The notes beneath the pieces are model-generated. The model had not been told where the DNA came from and ran no database searches. It worked only from the letters and a program-made list of their open reading frames with translations. Shown here piece by piece: positions 37,456-46,300 of a DNA stretch of 57,883 nucleotides; the first letter of the stretch is position 1; the number at the start of each line of letters is the position of its first letter. The stretch is from positions 1 to 57,883 of the IMG/VR virus record IMGVR_UViG_3300035661_000073. One strand, written 5' to 3'. This DNA is from a virus. Made by a program: the position numbers and the translations under genes.

Positions 37456-37581
37456 ATGGCCAAGAACATGATTCAGGAGGAGGGCATGAAGGGGCCCGCC
37501 GCCGGCAAGCCCGGCAGCAAGGATACGAAGGTCAAGAAGGCCGGCGCCAAGCACCCCAAGCCCAAGAAGAAGGGCAAGTAG
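37456..37581 (+). CDS. Tiny Lys-rich protein
   Basis: A 41-residue, strongly basic peptide (KVKKAGAKHPKPKKKGK at the C-terminus) with GCGAGGAG upstream. Probably nucleic-acid-binding. Confidence 0.55.
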   Translation: MAKNMIQEEGMKGPAAGKPGSKDTKVKKAGAKHPKPKKKGK

Positions 37582-37590
37582 GAGGCGGTC

Positions 37591-37728
37591 ATGGACGGCA
37601 AGTGCCCGGACTTCAACCCGAAGAACCCCAAGCCCTACATGGACCACAAGCACAGCGGATCCGGCGAAGCGCCGCCGGTCGCCACCCCCAAGCGGGAAAG
37701 CGAGTCCACCAGCAAGAAGCGGAAGTAG
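37591..37728 (+). CDS. Tiny basic protein
   Basis: A 45-residue peptide, MDGKCPDFNPKNPKPYMDHK..., with TAGGAGG upstream. It ends SKKRK, is probably disordered, and its function is unknown. Confidence 0.5.
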   Translation: MDGKCPDFNPKNPKPYMDHKHSGSGEAPPVATPKRESESTSKKRK

Positions 37729-37745
37729 GGAGCGGGTTCACTCAC

Positions 37746-37774
37746 GGGGCCGCTCTGATCAACAGGGCGGCCCC
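37746..37774. repeat. Perfect 8-bp hairpin
   Basis: GGGGCCGC and GCGGCCCC flank TCTGATCAACAGG. It occupies the gap between two small genes. It lacks a T-run, so partial termination or mRNA processing is the likely effect. Confidence 0.5.
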
Positions 37775-37795
37775 GTCTCCTGGCAGGGAGCGGTG

Positions 37796-38209
37796 ATGGA
37801 CTGGAGCGCCGATCTGGACTTCGATTGGGCGGGCGACCTGGACTTCGACGCCGCGCCCGTGGGCGACCCGCGCTACCCCGCCGACCTCCAGCACCCCGTC
37901 CTGGTCTGGGATGACCAGGAAGAAGACTTGCAGGGCGCCGCGCTGTCCTGGCTGCTCCAGTGGCGCGTCAAGAACCCGTTCACCCTGGGGACGGGCAACA
38001 CCTCCAAGTTCCGGGACCGCCCGGAATCCGAACTGCTCTGGAAGGCTCATGGCGAGAAGATGGCCGACTGGGCATGGCTGGAGAAGGGCGGCCTGAATCT
38101 GGTCGCCATGGAAAAACTCATGCTCAAGCGCCATGCCATTCGCGTGTCGCTGCGACCGCCGTACAACCCCAATGCTCCGGTGTGTGCCGGGGCTCTCAAG
38201 GAGAAGTGA
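37796..38209 (+). CDS. Acidic hypothetical protein
   Basis: A 137-residue protein with GGGAG upstream. The N-terminus is an acidic repeat (WSADLDFDWAGDLDFDAAPV). The same acidic LDFD words appear in the AT-hook protein (GDLDFDALPAP). The rest is helical. It sits directly before SSB. It might mimic DNA or bind SSB-type proteins; this is inference. Confidence 0.55.
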   Translation: MDWSADLDFDWAGDLDFDAAPVGDPRYPADLQHPVLVWDDQEEDLQGAALSWLLQWRVKNPFTLGTGNTSKFRDRPESELLWKAHGEKMADWAWLEKGGLNLVAMEKLMLKRHAIRVSLRPPYNPNAPVCAGALKEK

Positions 38210-38210
38210 C

Positions 38211-38642
38211 ATGGCAGCCCTCAATAAAGTCATCCTGATCGGCAACCTTGGGCAGGACCCCGAGATCAAGGCCACCCCGTCCGGGGACACCATGGCCCGG
38301 TTCTCCCTGGCCACCACCGAGACCTGGAAGAACCCCGAGGGGGAGAAGCAGTCCAAGACCGAGTGGCACAACTGCGTGGTGTTCGGGAAGTCGGCCGACA
38401 CCATGGCCGCCTACTGCCGGAAGGGCCAGCAACTTTGCGTGGAAGGCAAGATCGAGTACCGCAAGTACACCGATCAGGCAGGCGTGGAGAAGACGGGCAC
38501 CAACATCCGGGTCCACAACTTCGTCATGCTGGGCAAGAAAGACGACGCCGGGGAGGACGGGGGTGAACCCCGCCAGCCGGCCGCGTCCGCGCCGAAGCCG
38601 GCCCAGGCCGCGCTGGGCTACGAAGACGACATCACGTTCTGA
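38211..38642 (+). CDS. ssb: Single-stranded DNA-binding protein
   Basis: A 143-residue protein with GGAGAAG upstream. The OB-fold has NKVILIGNLGQDPEIKATPS, WHNCVVFGKSADTMAAYC and KGQQLCVEGKIEYRKYT, standard for bacterial-type SSB. A Pro/Ala linker leads to the acidic tail EDDITF, close to the DDDIPF partner-binding tip. It coats ssDNA during replication and recombination and probably recruits host replisome proteins. Confidence 0.92.
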   Translation: MAALNKVILIGNLGQDPEIKATPSGDTMARFSLATTETWKNPEGEKQSKTEWHNCVVFGKSADTMAAYCRKGQQLCVEGKIEYRKYTDQAGVEKTGTNIRVHNFVMLGKKDDAGEDGGEPRQPAASAPKPAQAALGYEDDITF

Positions 38643-38649
38643 GGACGCC

Positions 38650-38841
38650 ATGAGCCTGACCACTAAGATTGTTTCCGGCAATCCACCCACGGCGCCCCGG
38701 CCCCGCACCACCTTCGAGGAGGAGCAGAAGATGGCCGCCCTGTTCGGGATCAAGTTGCGCCCGCCGCGCAACCCGTTCGCTGCCCGCGAGCCATTGCAGA
38801 GTTGGGATCTCGCCAACGGAGGGTCGCATGGCATCGTATGA
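38650..38841 (+). CDS. Small basic protein
   Basis: A 63-residue protein, MSLTTKIVSGNPPTAPRPRT..., with GAGGA upstream. Its end overlaps the next gene by 14 bases. No motif was recognised. Confidence 0.5.
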   Translation: MSLTTKIVSGNPPTAPRPRTTFEEEQKMAALFGIKLRPPRNPFAAREPLQSWDLANGGSHGIV

Positions 38842-39013
38842 CCCCAGCCTCACCTTTGACGCCAACGCCCGGGCGCTGAACGAGAACCGCAGCCCAGGCA
38901 AGGAGTCCGACATCTCCAGGGCGTTGAAGGACGCCTACGAGGACGGCTGGCATGACGCCCGTGCGAAGCAATTGGCCGGGCTGGAGATCAGCGAATGTCC
39001 AGACAAGTGGTGA
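38828..39013 (+). CDS. Small acidic helical protein
   Basis: A 61-residue protein with GGAGGG upstream. It has a helical centre (ESDISRALKDAYEDGWHDAR). Its stop overlaps the next start region by 19 bases. Confidence 0.55.
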   Translation: MASYDPSLTFDANARALNENRSPGKESDISRALKDAYEDGWHDARAKQLAGLEISECPDKW

Positions 39014-39129
39014 GCCCCGACGCCCCAAGGGAGCGTGATTGGGAGGATGACCCGGACGACGGGCGCATCACCGAGTCCAACCTCGGAACCTGCCCCGAGC
39101 ATGAAACCGGAGATGGCGATGACGACTGA
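38995..39129 (+). CDS. Tiny acidic protein
   Basis: A 44-residue strongly acidic peptide, MSRQVVSPDAPRERDWEDDP..., with GGAG upstream. It overlaps both neighbours. Composition hints at a DNA-mimic type. Confidence 0.4.
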   Translation: MSRQVVSPDAPRERDWEDDPDDGRITESNLGTCPEHETGDGDDD

Positions 39130-39610
39130 GACCCTGTGCCCCCTGTTCCTGGCCCTGCGCCGGGTCGCCCTGATCGCCGCCGCCAAGCGGGTGTTCTGGG
39201 GCTGCAAGGACCCCATCCCGGTCATCCCGGCCTGGCCGGGCATCTACCAGCCCCCGGTCAAGGGTGTCCTCCTCACCAAGCCGGTCAGCGACCGCCCCAA
39301 GCGTCGGGCCACCCCGCGCACCAACATCAAGCGTCCCGGCGCCTACTCCAGCGCGTCATGCGACCTGGCCCCGGGGACCTTGGTGCCGGCCGTCCGGGGC
39401 GTCGGCAGGATCGTCGCCCTGATCCCCATGGGGGCCAACCCGATGGACAGCGTCCCCCCGGGCACCAAGAACCGCTACCTGCCCCACGCCCACAACCGCT
39501 ACCCGGCCCAGATCCCGCGCTACTGCCTGGCCATCACCCTGCACGACGGGATCCACTACCAATTCCCGAAGGCCAGCGTGGCGGAACGCTTGGCCAAACT
39601 GGTGTCATGA
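39119..39610 (+). CDS. Hypothetical protein
   Basis: A 163-residue protein. ATG 39119 has GGAG eight bases upstream; earlier in-frame starts lack it. It is basic and Pro-rich (RPKRRATPRTNIKRPG). No family was recognised. Its end overlaps the next start. Confidence 0.55.
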   Translation: MTTETLCPLFLALRRVALIAAAKRVFWGCKDPIPVIPAWPGIYQPPVKGVLLTKPVSDRPKRRATPRTNIKRPGAYSSASCDLAPGTLVPAVRGVGRIVALIPMGANPMDSVPPGTKNRYLPHAHNRYPAQIPRYCLAITLHDGIHYQFPKASVAERLAKLVS

Positions 39611-39849
39611 TGCACCACAACTTGAAGATAGACCCCGAATTCATGACTGCCAAGTTGGCCGGTCTCAAACCCTGGGAGATCCGGTCCGAGGAAGACCGCC
39701 GGTTCGGGCCCGGCGACACCGTGACCTTCCAGGAGTACGACCAGGAAACATCGTCCTACACTGGGCGCACCCATGGGCCCCGGGGAATCATCTACGTCCA
39801 CCGGCCCAAGTCCGCCGCGCCCGGCTACGCCATTTTCACGCACACATAG
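39607..39849 (+). CDS. DUF3850-like (ASCH/PUA) domain protein
   Basis: An 80-residue protein. HNLKIDPEFMTAKLAGLKPWEIR, then RRFGPGDTVTFQEYD, then YTGR match the DUF3850 pattern, a compact PUA or ASCH-like fold found in many phages. It probably binds RNA or modified nucleotides. Two adjacent ATG codons (39607, 39610) are possible starts. Confidence 0.7.
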   Translation: MMHHNLKIDPEFMTAKLAGLKPWEIRSEEDRRFGPGDTVTFQEYDQETSSYTGRTHGPRGIIYVHRPKSAAPGYAIFTHT

Positions 39850-39864
39850 TTTGCCCCTCCCTAA

Positions 39865-39887
39865 ATCAGCCTATAATTTAGGCTAAA
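39865..39887 (+). promoter_or_regulatory. ATCAG-N13-CTGAT family element, copy 6
   Basis: ATCAG, 13 bases, CTAAA, with TATAAT inside the spacer. It also contains AGCCTA-TAATT-TAGGCT, a perfect inverted repeat. It lies just before the lysis and membrane genes (39898), with AAAGGAGGG following. Confidence 0.6.
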
Positions 39888-39897
39888 GGAGGGACCC

Positions 39898-40317
39898 ATG
39901 CTGTTCCTGAGCGACCTGTTCTCCCACCCCGGCAGTCTCGATCACGAGCGGCGGGCCCAGATCACCCGCATCGTCGTGCGCTGGTCCTGGGCCGCCGTCG
40001 GGGTGTTCCTGATCGCCGCCTTTGTCCTGGGCTTCCTGCTGGTCCCGGACAAGGGCGCGCTCTACGACATGGTGCTCCAGTCCCGGTGGGCCTTGTTCCG
40101 GCTGGTGGTGGGCCTGGGCCTGATCGTGATCGGGACCTACGCCGCCCTGGTGATCTACAACGCCCTGGAGAACACCGAGACCGGCAAGCGCCTGATCGTC
40201 CCGGATGAGACCGACTTCTCTGGCCTGCACACCATCAAGGTCAGCAACGCCGGGACCATCCTGGGGTTCCTGTTCTTCGCCTGCGTAGGCGGGCTGCTGC
40301 TCGGTGTCTTGAGATGA
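39898..40317 (+). CDS. Multi-span membrane protein
   Basis: A 139-residue protein with AAAGGAGGG upstream. Three hydrophobic segments are visible: about 28-50 (WSWAAVGVFLIAAFVLGFLL), 67-87 and 117-138. It is the first gene of the lysis block. It could be a holin-like or accessory membrane protein; there is no diagnostic motif. Confidence 0.6.
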   Translation: MLFLSDLFSHPGSLDHERRAQITRIVVRWSWAAVGVFLIAAFVLGFLLVPDKGALYDMVLQSRWALFRLVVGLGLIVIGTYAALVIYNALENTETGKRLIVPDETDFSGLHTIKVSNAGTILGFLFFACVGGLLLGVLR

Positions 40318-40871
40318 GCGCCAAATCCTGGCCCCTGACCATCATCCTGTGGTTGGGGGTGCTGGTCATCCTGTTCGGCGCACCGGTCAAACCGGCCAAG
40401 CCTGCTCCCGGAGAGGCGGTGCCCTGGCAGTCTACCTTCCAGCGGGTGGCCGGTCCCCGGTGGATAGAACGGGCCGCCCAGGTCGGCGCCGAATCCGGGT
40501 TCAATGCGTTGGCCATCTCCCCGGTCGGGGCCAAGGGTGGCGCCCAATTCATGGATGGGGCGTGGCACGACTGGGCCCGTCCCGGGGAGTCCCCGTTCGA
40601 TCCGAACGCCTTCATCCCGGCCCAGCACCGCTACATGTCCTGGCTGGAGGCCAAGGCCGGCCAGCGCCTGGGACCGGACGGCCGGCGTGATCCGGCCCTA
40701 TCCGGCTACAACTGGGGTTGGGGCAATGTCCAGCGGGTGCTGAACCGCTCCCGCGCCATGGGTTCCCCGGACCCACGCTTCTGGGTGAGTCTGCTTCCGA
40801 ATGAGACCAAGAACTACCTGCGGCACAATGACGACTTCAGGAGGCGCATCCAGGCCGCCTTGCGGCCATGA
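40314..40871 (+). CDS. Membrane-anchored lytic transglycosylase (endolysin candidate)
   Basis: A 185-residue protein, ATGA-coupled. Residues 5-24 are a hydrophobic signal-anchor (WPLTIILWLGVLVILFGAPV). The SLT-type core has Glu60 in AQVGAESGFNALAISPVGAKG and GYNWGWGNVQRVLN, the counterpart of the AYN-G-G-V motif. It would cleave peptidoglycan glycan strands. A signal-arrest-release mechanism is inferred from the anchor. Confidence 0.75.
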   Translation: MSAKSWPLTIILWLGVLVILFGAPVKPAKPAPGEAVPWQSTFQRVAGPRWIERAAQVGAESGFNALAISPVGAKGGAQFMDGAWHDWARPGESPFDPNAFIPAQHRYMSWLEAKAGQRLGPDGRRDPALSGYNWGWGNVQRVLNRSRAMGSPDPRFWVSLLPNETKNYLRHNDDFRRRIQAALRP

Positions 40872-41038
40872 CCCCCAAGCCGGGGAGCGTCACCTGGACG
40901 ATGCTCCATTGGGAGGTGCCCCCGGTGCCGTACTCGCCCCGCTGCCCGAAGTGCGGAGCGCACCTGGGGACCAGCGAACTCTGGTGCCACTGGTGCTGGA
41001 CCTGCCTGGATGACAGCCAACTCCTAACGAGGGGATGA
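40868..41038 (+). CDS. Small zinc-ribbon protein
   Basis: A 56-residue protein with an ATGA overlap at its start. Two knuckles, RCPKCGAHLG and WCHWCWTCLD, predict a zinc ribbon. It lies between the transglycosylase and a glycosyltransferase. The function is unknown. Confidence 0.55.
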   Translation: MTPKPGSVTWTMLHWEVPPVPYSPRCPKCGAHLGTSELWCHWCWTCLDDSQLLTRG

Positions 41039-41053
41039 ACGAGCAGGAGCCCC

Positions 41054-42145
41054 ATGGCGACAATAGCCCTGAACATGATCGTCAAGGATGAGGCGGCCGT
41101 CATCCAGCGGTGCTTGGCCTCGGTGCGGCCCTGGATCGACACCTGGACCATCGTGGACACCGGTTCCAACGATGACACCCCGGCACTGATCGAACAGTCC
41201 CTGCGTGGCATCCCTGGGGAACTGTGCCACCAGCCCTGGGTGGACTTCGGACACAACCGCTCCGAGGCCATCGCCCTCGCCGGCACCCGGGCCGACTACC
41301 TGTTGTTCATCGACGCGGACGAGGAACTGGTCATGCCCCCGGGGTTCGTCTGGCCGGACCTGACCGCCGACGCATACTCGTTCAACCACCACTACGGGAA
41401 CCTGCACTACCATCGCGCCGCCTTGGCCCGGGCCCGCCTGCCGTGGCGGTTCGAGGGGGTGTTGCACGAGTATCTGGCCTGTGCCCAGCCTCACCAGATA
41501 CAGCGCCTGGAAGGCCCCACCATCCTGGTCCGGCCCGAGGGTTCGCGCAGCTCCGACCCGCACAAGTATGACAAGGACGCGGCGCTCCTAGCCGAAACCA
41601 TCAAACGCGACCCGGGCAACCACCGCCACTGGTTCTACCTGGCCCAGAGCTACCGGGACGGAGGGCGTTTGGCCGAGGCTCATGCCGCCTACCAGCGCCG
41701 CGCCGCCATGGGCGGGTGGGACGAGGAGGTGTGGTATTCCCTGTACCAGATCGCCAGGCTGAAAGAGGTGTTGGGGGCGCCGAAGCCGGAGGTGTTCCAG
41801 GCCCTGATCGCCGCCTACGAATACCGCCCCAGCCGGCCAGAAGGGGTGGGGTCCCTGGTCCGGTTTTGCCGGATGCAGGGGGACCACCACACCGCCCACG
41901 CCTACGCCCGGGTGGCCATGGACCTGCCGCCCTGCCAGGATGCGCTGTTCCTGGAACCCGATTGGCAGCGGTGGATGGTCGATGACGAGTACGGGATCAC
42001 CTGCTACTGGACCGGGCGCTACGCCGAGGCGGTGGCGTCATGCCGGCGGCTGCTGGCGAACCCCCACCTGCCCGACCGGGAGCGGGAACGGGTGGCCCGA
42101 AACCTGTCCTTTGCCGAACGAGCCCAAGTCGGAGGTGCCGCATGA
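41054..42145 (+). CDS. SunS-like GT2 glycosyltransferase with TPR-like tail
   Basis: A 363-residue protein. The GT2 domain (1-190) starts IALNMIVKDEAAVIQRCL, has DTGSNDDT (35-42), and a DxD motif in LFIDADEELVM (Asp87, Asp89). The acceptor region includes FEGVLHEYL. Residues 195-355 are TPR-like helical pairs (NHRHWFYLAQSYRDGGRLAE). This layout matches the SunS/SPBc2-type glycosyltransferases that modify peptides or surface polymers. In this phage the target could be virion protein, DNA or host envelope; the sequence does not say which. Confidence 0.75.
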   Translation: MATIALNMIVKDEAAVIQRCLASVRPWIDTWTIVDTGSNDDTPALIEQSLRGIPGELCHQPWVDFGHNRSEAIALAGTRADYLLFIDADEELVMPPGFVWPDLTADAYSFNHHYGNLHYHRAALARARLPWRFEGVLHEYLACAQPHQIQRLEGPTILVRPEGSRSSDPHKYDKDAALLAETIKRDPGNHRHWFYLAQSYRDGGRLAEAHAAYQRRAAMGGWDEEVWYSLYQIARLKEVLGAPKPEVFQALIAAYEYRPSRPEGVGSLVRFCRMQGDHHTAHAYARVAMDLPPCQDALFLEPDWQRWMVDDEYGITCYWTGRYAEAVASCRRLLANPHLPDRERERVARNLSFAERAQVGGAA

Positions 42146-42870
42146 TCGTGCCCAAGCCCATCCTGATCGCCTACGCCGCCGGAGCGGTGGCCGTGCTGCT
42201 GGCCGTGGCCCTGGTTTACCAGGCCGGCAAGTCCAGCCAGAAGGTGGCCCAGGCCCAGGCCGAGATCGTCGCCTACACCAAGGCCAACAAGGATCTGAAG
42301 GCCCAGAAGGTGGCCGCCGAGAAAGCCGCCGCCGTGGCGCTGGATCAGGCCAACGAGTGGAAGGCCAGGGCCGAGAAGGACGAGGCCGCCCTGAAGGTGG
42401 CCAAGGCCAAACTCGCCGCCCTGCCGCCGACCCATCCTCCCACCGCCCTGCCGTCCGTGCCCGCCGACCAGCAGACCCTGGCCACCGCCTTCGCCGCCGA
42501 GGGCTTCCCGCCGATCCTGGCCGGACCGAACCTCGCCTGGCCCCTGGACCTGTCCCGGCCGATGTACGCCCTAGTCAAGGACGGCAAGGAATACCCGGCC
42601 GCCATCGAGAAGATCGGCGCCCTGGAGGAGGTGGCCCAGGATCTCGCCGTCGCCAAGGAAGACCAGACCCGAAGGGCCGATGCCTTGGAATCGGCGCTGG
42701 GGAATTGCCAGACGGCAGGGCAGGCGGCCAACAGCATCATCACCAACGATGAGAAGATCATAAGCGACAAGGACAAGATCATCACCCAGGAGAAGCGTGG
42801 CAAGGTCCGATGGGGGGTTATGGGGATGATTCTGGGGTGGTTAGGCAAGGTTCTGGTGGCTGCCCTTTGA
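42142..42870 (+). CDS. Spanin-like protein (i-spanin candidate)
   Basis: A 242-residue protein with an ATGA overlap and GGAGG upstream. An N-terminal membrane span (IAYAAGAVAVLLAVALVYQA) is followed by a long coiled coil (about 30-90) and a linker. A second coiled coil (165-225) and a hydrophobic C-terminal stretch (WGVMGMILGWLGKVLVAAL) follow. It resembles Rz-type spanins but is longer and has two hydrophobic ends, so it may be a unimolecular spanin-like variant. It is the last gene before a terminator. Confidence 0.5.
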   Translation: MIVPKPILIAYAAGAVAVLLAVALVYQAGKSSQKVAQAQAEIVAYTKANKDLKAQKVAAEKAAAVALDQANEWKARAEKDEAALKVAKAKLAALPPTHPPTALPSVPADQQTLATAFAAEGFPPILAGPNLAWPLDLSRPMYALVKDGKEYPAAIEKIGALEEVAQDLAVAKEDQTRRADALESALGNCQTAGQAANSIITNDEKIISDKDKIITQEKRGKVRWGVMGMILGWLGKVLVAAL

Positions 42871-42987
42871 GCAAAAAAATTGCGCTAATCAATCTTGACT
42901 ACCTTGCTGGAATGCCGGATTATTACATCAGGATCACCGGAACGGATCTGGGCTGTCCTGGTGCTCTAGCCTGCTCCCCGCAGACGG

Positions 42988-43022
42988 CCGCCCCCCACAC
43001 ACGCGACGGAGGCGGTTTTTTT
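42988..43022 (+). terminator. Intrinsic terminator after the spanin-like gene
   Basis: Stem CCGCC/GGCGG with an 18-base loop is followed by seven T residues. It ends the main rightward transcript. Confidence 0.7.
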
Positions 43023-43031
43023 ACATCCGAT

Positions 43032-43053
43032 CTGTATAAAAATTAGTCATATC
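43032..43053 (-). promoter_or_regulatory. TGACTAA-type element in the convergence gap
   Basis: Read leftward: TATGACTAATTTTTATACAG. It matches the element before the 54263 gene almost base for base. Its leftward direction would run antisense to the spanin-like gene, so the functional strand is unclear. Confidence 0.4.
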
Positions 43054-43122
43054 TTGGAATTTTGAATTATATACGATTTGACCATTGGCAGGTCGCGGTC
43101 ATGGCTCCTTCCGCACCTGGGG

Positions 43123-43152
43123 CGCCCCTTCATCGTGGAGGGGCGTTTTTTT
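43123..43152 (+). terminator. Second intrinsic terminator in the gap
   Basis: A perfect seven-base stem (CGCCCCT/AGGGGCG) with a nine-base loop is followed by seven T residues. It lies just upstream of the holin candidate, so that gene needs its own promoter or read-through. Confidence 0.8.
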
Positions 43153-43186
43153 GTTCCGGGGGTATAATCCCTGCGCGAGGTGGGAG

Positions 43187-43399
43187 ATGAGCCGAAAACT
43201 TCTGGGGGTTGCCTTGGGGTTGGTGATCGCCCCAGTTCTGCTTTTCTACCTGTTCTCCGTGGCCATGGGGCTTGGTGATGCAACCGGCAAGGTCGCTGCC
43301 CTGATGGCCCAGCCCCGGGGGTTCCTAGCCCTGGTCGGGGCGGTCTCCATCATGGGCAGCCTGCTCTGGTTCACTTGGAGAGGAGTCGTTGGACGGTAG
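43187..43399 (+). CDS. Holin candidate (two membrane spans)
   Basis: A 70-residue protein with TGGGAG upstream and a TATAAT box 19 bases before the start. Spans are predicted at about residues 8-28 (LGVALGLVIAPVLLFYLFSV) and 44-64 ([20 protein letters not shown]), with a charged C-terminus. Its size, topology and place after the transglycosylase and spanin-like genes fit a class II holin. Its last 29 bases overlap the end of the opposing giant gene. Confidence 0.55.
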   Translation: MSRKLLGVALGLVIAPVLLFYLFSVAMGLGDATGKVAALMAQPRGFLALVGAVSIMGSLLWFTWRGVVGR

Positions 43400-46300
43400 G
43401 CAGGCCCTTGCGTACCGCCTGGGCCTCCCGGCGCCGTTCCTCGGCGGGGGTGGGGGAGTCAGTCAGGTAGTGGGCCGCATCAGCGTAGCCGCGCGGTTTC
43501 TCTTGGCCGGTGAGGATCTTGGCCTGCTTGATCGATGAGACGCTGGACAGCAGCGGGGAGGCGCTGCCCTTCATGAGCGAAGCTGCCAGCGCGTAGATGT
43601 CGGCGCTGATCCCCAGCACCGGGCTGGAGGTGGCGGCACCGCGCCAGTCGCCCACGGCCGCAGCGACCTCGCGCTTGCCCTGCATCTTGTCGGGGGTGAA
43701 GAAGTAGTGGAACATGCCCTTGGTCATGTTGGCGGCCCAGTGGGCGTTCACCAGCGGGGGATGGAACATCATCTTGAACAGGTCGTGTCCGTACTTCTTG
43801 CCGATCAGTCCGATGGCACCCAGGGCGACGACGTGGCGGATCAGGTGGGCGGTCTCGTCCGAGCCGAACACGTCCTTCTCGCCCTTCAGCCCCTGGGCCA
43901 GGATCTTGGCCTGGATCTCCAGGCCCTTGGCCGGGGTCATGGTGAACATGATGCCCGCGTTGGCGACCGGGTCTTTCAGATACTTGGCCGCGTCCGCCCC
44001 GCCCCGGTAGTTGTAGTCCAGGATGGACAGCATGGTGGCGCGGATCTGCTTGTTGGCGTCGAACCCTGCGGCCGCGCCCCGGCGCACCGAGGCCATCATG
44101 TTCAGGCCGTTCTCGAAGGCTTCCACGGCCGTCACCGGATAGCCTGCCAGGGTGCCGATCTTGCCGGCCAGCTTGGTCACGGGCCGGTCCAGGGTGCCGC
44201 GCTCGTATTCGGCCACCATCGGGTCCTCGCGCAGCATCCGGCTGATCTGCTTGGTCGCCATCAGGTTGGCGGCCAGCACCTGGGTCAGGCTCTGGTCCCG
44301 GGGCGTCCCGCCCAGCGCCTTCACCGCCTTCTGAATCAGCGGGGCGTTGGCCGCGTCCTGCGCGTAGTTCACGGCCATATCCTTCATGGCCGGGAGCAGC
44401 CAGGTGTGGTGGTAGCCCAGCAGGTTGGCGGTCTTGATGGCATGTTTCACCGCCACCCGGGGGCTGAAGGCGATGGTCTTCAGGATCTCGAATTGCTTGG
44501 CCGCCTGGAGGATGGGCGCGTAGACCGGAGGCTCCTTGGGATATTCCATGTCCCGCAGCCGTTCGTTCAGCCAGGCTCCGTACTTGGGCGCGTAGTAGTC
44601 GCCGCCCTCGGTGAGATAGGGATTCTTGCCCCACTTGTTGAGTACCGGCTGGTAGGCCAGTTTCCGGGCCACGGTCGGGATGTAGTAGGACAGGGAACCG
44701 TGGGCGGTGGGGAACAGGTTCATGTTGCCGTTGCGGTGGTGGAAGGACAGCACCTGCTTGATCTGGAGCCGACCTTCGGGGGTGCTGAACCGCTGGGTGT
44801 CCAGGGGCTTCAGCAGGTGGGTGATGTAGGGGTCTTCGAGCACCGGGATGCCGCGCTTCTTCAGTGCCTCGCGGTACTTGTCCATGCCTTCCCGGATCTG
44901 GCCGGCAACTTCCATATCCTGCTTGGTGGCGATCTTCTCCAGCCATTCGGGCGGGGCCCCATCCGCCGGCAGTTCCGCCAGCAGGGAGACCCGCACGTCC
45001 TGGTATTTCTTGGCCAATTCCTGGATTCGAGCATCGGCGTTGGTGTAGTGCCCCTTGAGTTCGTCCTGGAGCCGCTTCATCGTGCCTCGGTTCTTGGCGT
45101 CCCACTTGGCCTTGAGCTCTCGCGCCTTGACCACGGACGGATCGTTCCCAGCCATGCCCATGGCGTTCAACAGGGCTTCCTCGGTGCCGCGCTTGAGCCC
45201 CTTGGACCGGTCCCCGGCCTGGCCAGATTTGAGCGCCCGGTCGATTCCCTTGGCCTCGGACTCGTTGGCGATCCGTGTCGCGGCACGTTCCGTTGCCTGC
45301 TTCAGCGCCTTGTCCAGCGCCTCGGCCTGGCGCTCCAAGGGGTCCAGTTGCCGGGACACCCGGAAGATGTTCTGGCTCACAGGGGTCATGACCTTCTGCA
45401 CCACCTTGCTGGCGTCCTTGACGCCGCGCAGGGTCCGCACCGCCCACTGGGTGCCGGCGGCCTGCTTCATCACCCGGTCATTGGCGGCCAGGGACTGGTC
45501 GATGACGATGCCCTCGCCCGGTTCGTGGACCTGGCCCTCGATCTGGTGGGGGGAGCGGCCGTACTGCCCGACCGTGCCGGATTTCAGGTCGCCCTTGGGC
45601 TTGGGCAGGGTGGGGTCGATCATGGAATCGGCCTGCTCCGCCAGCCCGCCGGTCCCCGCGTCCAGGTGCTGGAGTTGGTTGTTCCCGTCCAGGGCCTGGG
45701 CAAGGTTCTTGAAGGCGTTGTCGCCCAGGTGTCGGAACGGGGAGATGCCCTCGGAGATGGCGTGGACCGCCCCGGTGATGGCCCGCTTGGCGGCCCTGGC
45801 CAGCAGGCCCTGGCCAGCCCGGCCCGGGGGCACGATGATGGCGCCGGTCTGGCGCCCGACCTTGCCCGCTTCCTCCACATCCTGGGCCACGGACTCGGGG
45901 GTCTGGGCCCCCTGCTGGGCCAGCGCCTGGTCCAGTTCGGCATCGGTCTTGGGCTTCTGGGCGGCGCGGTACTGCTCAGCCATGCGCTGGAGGGTGGCGT
46001 CCTCCAGGTGGGCGTAGTGCGCCCTCTGAGTGTAGAGCCATTTCCGCAGACTCTTGTCCTGGTCGCCCGGGAACAGTTCGCCGATCCGGGCCTTCTCTCG
46101 AACCCTGGTATCCTTCATGGCCTTCTGCTCCGGGCTCAGTTCCGCCTTCGGCTTGGGCTCCGCCTTGGTGCGGACGGTCCGGAGCTTGGGCGCCGGCTTC
46201 TCGGTGGCCGGTTCGGGGGCCTTGGCGTTGGCCTTGGCCGGTTCGGGCGCCGTGGCTACTTCGCCTTCGGTCCCTCCGAAGTCGGCGGATCCGTCTCCGC

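Larger units (their letters stand above)
42871..43186. other. Intergenic region with two terminators
   Basis: This 316-base gap holds two rightward intrinsic terminators (42988-43022 and 43123-43152), a TGACTAA-type element (43032-43053), an AT-rich box TATATA near 43068 and a -10-like TATAAT at 43163-43168. A short transcript starting near 43075 and ending at the second terminator is possible. An open frame across the first terminator is not credible. Confidence 0.5.

Noticed and set aside
42810-43046. A 78-residue frame after the spanin-like gene
   Set aside because: It runs through a strong intrinsic terminator and begins inside the upstream gene.
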